DNA of 64,000 nucleotides from positions 124,001-188,000 of the forward strand of contig NW_020312734.1 in NCBI RefSeq assembly GCF_002999335.1. Direction: 5' to 3'. This DNA is from Cyclospora cayetanensis. Taxonomy: Eukaryota; Apicomplexa; Conoidasida; Eucoccidiorida; Eimeriidae. Below, piece by piece: positions 61,850 to 64,000 of the stretch (position 1 is the first letter of the stretch; every line of letters starts with the position of its first letter). The notes under the pieces were generated by a model. It ran no database searches. It saw only the letters and a list, made by a program, of their open reading frames with translations, and had not been told where the DNA came from. The translations under genes and the position numbers were made by a program.

Positions 61850-64000
61850 ATGCAGCCTTCGCGCCGGTGGTTCCTTGCGGGAGGCTGCTGGCTCATGGCG
61901 TGCCTCGTAGCCCAAGGGGCTCTCCGTGTTGCGAGCGCAGTGTCTATTTCTCGCTCAGTTGGAGTCGCATCGGGGGCATCAAGTGCGTCTTCAGCTGCGG
62001 CATCGTCTGCGGCTGCTCGGGCAGTGGACGGCCCCCCGCGATCGAGTGGAGGCTCTTATGCGGATCGCGGCTTCTCCAGCAGCAGCCAGATGCCACGCGT
62101 AGCGACGAACACGGCAGCAGCAGCGGCCGCTGCTGCTGCTGCGCTTGCTGCCCTCTACACAGGCACGCTGAGCCTAGGCGTGGAGGGTTCGGCAGCAGGT
62201 GGTGGGGTTCATCAAGGGGAAGCACCATCCTTGGCAGATGCGCTAAGCAAGGGCAGCAGGGAAGGCGCAGTAGCTGCTCTAGAGGCGGATCGGCTGAACT
62301 GTGATGCGGAAGGCTGTGCCTCCTACCCAGCGGCAGCGAGGGAAGGCTGCGCCTCTGCCTGCACCCTCGCAGAGTACTCGGATTGGATGCTCAAGTGCAT
62401 CGAAGGCCACCTCATCCACCAGCAGCAGCAGCAGCAAAATGGGCTCGTCGGCGCCTCAATTCGTCTGTTGCGAGCAGTCCCCACGGTCTTCACAGAGTCC
62501 GTTTTGTCGTGTGTCAACACCTTAGCGCAGCAGGCAACCTCGGCATACGGCGAAGGGAAGACGCACGCTAGACGCGCCCTCCGAACTCTCAATCAATGGA
62601 GCCCTTTCAGTGGGTGGAAGCCCTTGGGCTTCGCTTGGAGGCAACGCCTTCGCCAAGAGGATCTGACTTTGCTGCGCATCGTGAGTTTCTTGAGCACCTG
62701 CTACCCCACCCGGCGTGCGAAGGGACTCTCTCCGAGCTGATGGATGGATGCGCCGTCGCGGCTCTCGAGGGCGGAGCTTGCAATTCGCTTTTTGTACTTC
62801 TTCTGCCCAGAGAAATCCGCATGCCCCCGTTCAGGTCCTGTGCCGTTGCTTCCTTGGTCATGCATGCGACCTACCTGCGCGAGAAGTAGCGTGGCTGTGC
62901 ACACAGAGGGCCATTGTATTTACTGCGTATTGATCGTGCATGCGCCTGCCGGTGGGGAGGAGCGACCCTCTGGATGTGCTTTGCCTGCATAAGCTCCGGA
63001 ATGCACCTCCTAAAGTCGCAGCACCCTGATCCTGTTTTTTGCGGACTTACAGCGGCTACTTTGGTGCCCTTGTTCTTCGTATCTTCCTTCGTGCGTGTGT
63101 GGGCTGCACTTCTACTGTGGATGGCAGTGTCGCATAGGGTGTGTGACTCTCTCTGCTTCTTTTGTGTGTCCAATATGGGCTGCGTATTTGTGTGCGTTGG
63201 GGTGGGCTTCTTCAGGAAGCTGGAGGCTGGGGAGACTGTTTGTTTCTCGCCCTCTCCATGGCGTTTGGCCTCAACGGCATGAAGGAGGTTGCTGGCGATG
63301 CGCTCAAGCTGAGACAACTGGCAGCGAACGGAATCGTGGGAATCAACCCCTACGACTCGCAAGCTGGTGCGTGTATACTCACCCCACACGGGCTTTTTGA
63401 GACGCGCGTGTGGCAGGCTATCCCTTTGTGTGTGTGTAGGTGTGTACGTATGCCCTTCCCGTATCGTCGCACATGCACACATCCTCGGCGGCTGCTTTCC
63501 TCCTGTTTTAACCGGTATTGATGCGTGCAACATATATATATTGAGAGAGAGAGAGAGACCGCTTCGTCTTCAAGAGGCCTCTTCCCGCCGGAGCAGAGTG
63601 TCTTCAGACTGTCTTGAGGTGGCATCCAAGTTGCACATCTGCTCCCCGCATTGGTCTCTTTCGGCGTGAACTCTTTCGACATTGACTTAGCGGCGCAGAC
63701 CTGCGCCGCTAAGTCAATGTCGAAAGAATTAAACTTGCCGGCCTGCTCTATTATGGGTGGTGTGTGTGTACCTCTTTCTCTCTGTTGCCCTATGTGGCGC
63801 TACCTCTATGGACGGGCTTTTACTTTCCTCCGGGAGTCTAAATATATATATTTGCGTTCCGTGTCGTTGGCTTCCATCCTGTGGTTTGCAGAGCTCAGCC
63901 CCAAGGAGGAAGCTGCTTTTCTGGATCGTCTTGCGGTTATGTCAGCCTTAGAGGACTCCGGCGATTGGGATGATGGATGGTCGCCTTCAGTAATATTTGA
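61850..64000 (+). CDS. Secreted OTU-like cysteine protease (3' end beyond window)
   Basis: OTU proteases remove ubiquitin or ubiquitin-like proteins. Exon 1 (61850-62680, donor ATC|GTGAGT) encodes a signal peptide (RRWFLAGGCWLMACLVAQGA), then a long Ser/Ala-rich, nearly acid-free stretch to about residue 85, like an apicoplast transit peptide. Then come five or six cysteines (LNCDAEGCASYPAAAREGCA; SACTLAEYSDW), a poly-Gln run and an amphipathic region. Exon 2 (63216-63366, acceptor CTTCTTCAG) gives EAGGWGDCLFLALSMAFG, matching the OTU box 'DGxCLFxAL', with a downstream helix ALKLRQLAANGIV. Exon 3 (63893 to the edge) gives FLDRLAVMSALEDSGDWDDGW, like the OTU 'yl..M...g.WGg' segment. Both joins are in phase. 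The usual Asp three residues before the Cys is Trp here. The catalytic His lies beyond the window. An apicoplast role (as proposed for a Plasmodium OTU) or secretion are both possible. Confidence 0.6.
63672..63727. repeat. Perfect inverted repeat, 27-bp arms, 2-bp spacer
   Basis: The left arm 63672-63698 (starting TCTTTCGACATTGACTTAGC) and the right arm 63701-63727 are exact reverse complements separated by AC. Pairing continues imperfectly for a few bases beyond. The element lies in the second intron (63367-63892) of the OTU-like gene. Confidence 0.97.

Overview
The window looks like nuclear DNA from an apicomplexan, most likely an eimeriid coccidian of the Eimeria/Cyclospora type. The grounds are: genes with many GT-AG introns (donors mostly GTAAGN or GTGAGN, acceptors mostly TGCAG); CAG-encoded glutamine runs; microsatellites in many introns; and a giant gene whose architecture matches the apicomplexan cysteine repeat modular proteins (CRMPs). 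The genus is inferred, not proved.

Layout. 1-3162 (minus): an FAD-dependent amine oxidase, partial, whose 3' part runs off the left edge. 3228 to about 3940 (minus): a small, poorly supported CxxC gene. 5494-44233 (minus): one enormous gene of roughly 50 exons, about 7,000 codons by my exon reconstruction, read here as a CRMP. 47363-49791 (minus): a five-exon membrane protein of the TMEM33/Pom33 type. 51562-54725 (plus): VPS33, a Sec1/Munc18-family subunit of the HOPS/CORVET tethers, in two exons. 59.3-61.7 kb: open frames on both strands that I could not resolve. 61850-64000 (plus): a secreted OTU-like cysteine protease, partial at the right edge. The spacers at 3.9-5.5, 44.2-47.4, 49.8-51.6 and 54.7-59.3 kb hold no gene I can support.

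The CRMP dominates. From the N-terminus its ectodomain reads: recessed signal anchor; a C-type-lectin-like domain split over three exons; a long array (about 25 or more copies) of a roughly 100-residue module marked by an 'L-C-W/Y-C/N' core followed by 'V-G-x-L-x-V-x-G'; within that array a Ser/Asp/Ala/Asn repeat exon and one SUEL (galactose-lectin-like) domain; a probable beta-propeller; an Ig-like (He_PIG-type) unit; GCC2/GCC3 cysteine-rich repeats with an apple/PAN-like unit; an EGF-like unit; about ten membrane helices; and a cytosolic coiled coil and tail with seven R-R/K-R-x-S/T motifs. In Toxoplasma, CRMPs are part of an apical complex needed for rhoptry discharge during invasion, so surface sensing is the likely role. 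VPS33 belongs to the endolysosomal trafficking machinery that coccidia use to build apical organelles. The OTU-like protein may be secreted or plastid-targeted.

The points most worth a second look are the lectin folds inside a CRMP, the repeat array itself, two phase-matched micro-exons (33 and 24 nt), the basophilic-kinase motif cluster in the tail, and a perfect 27-bp-arm palindrome inside an intron of the OTU-like gene.
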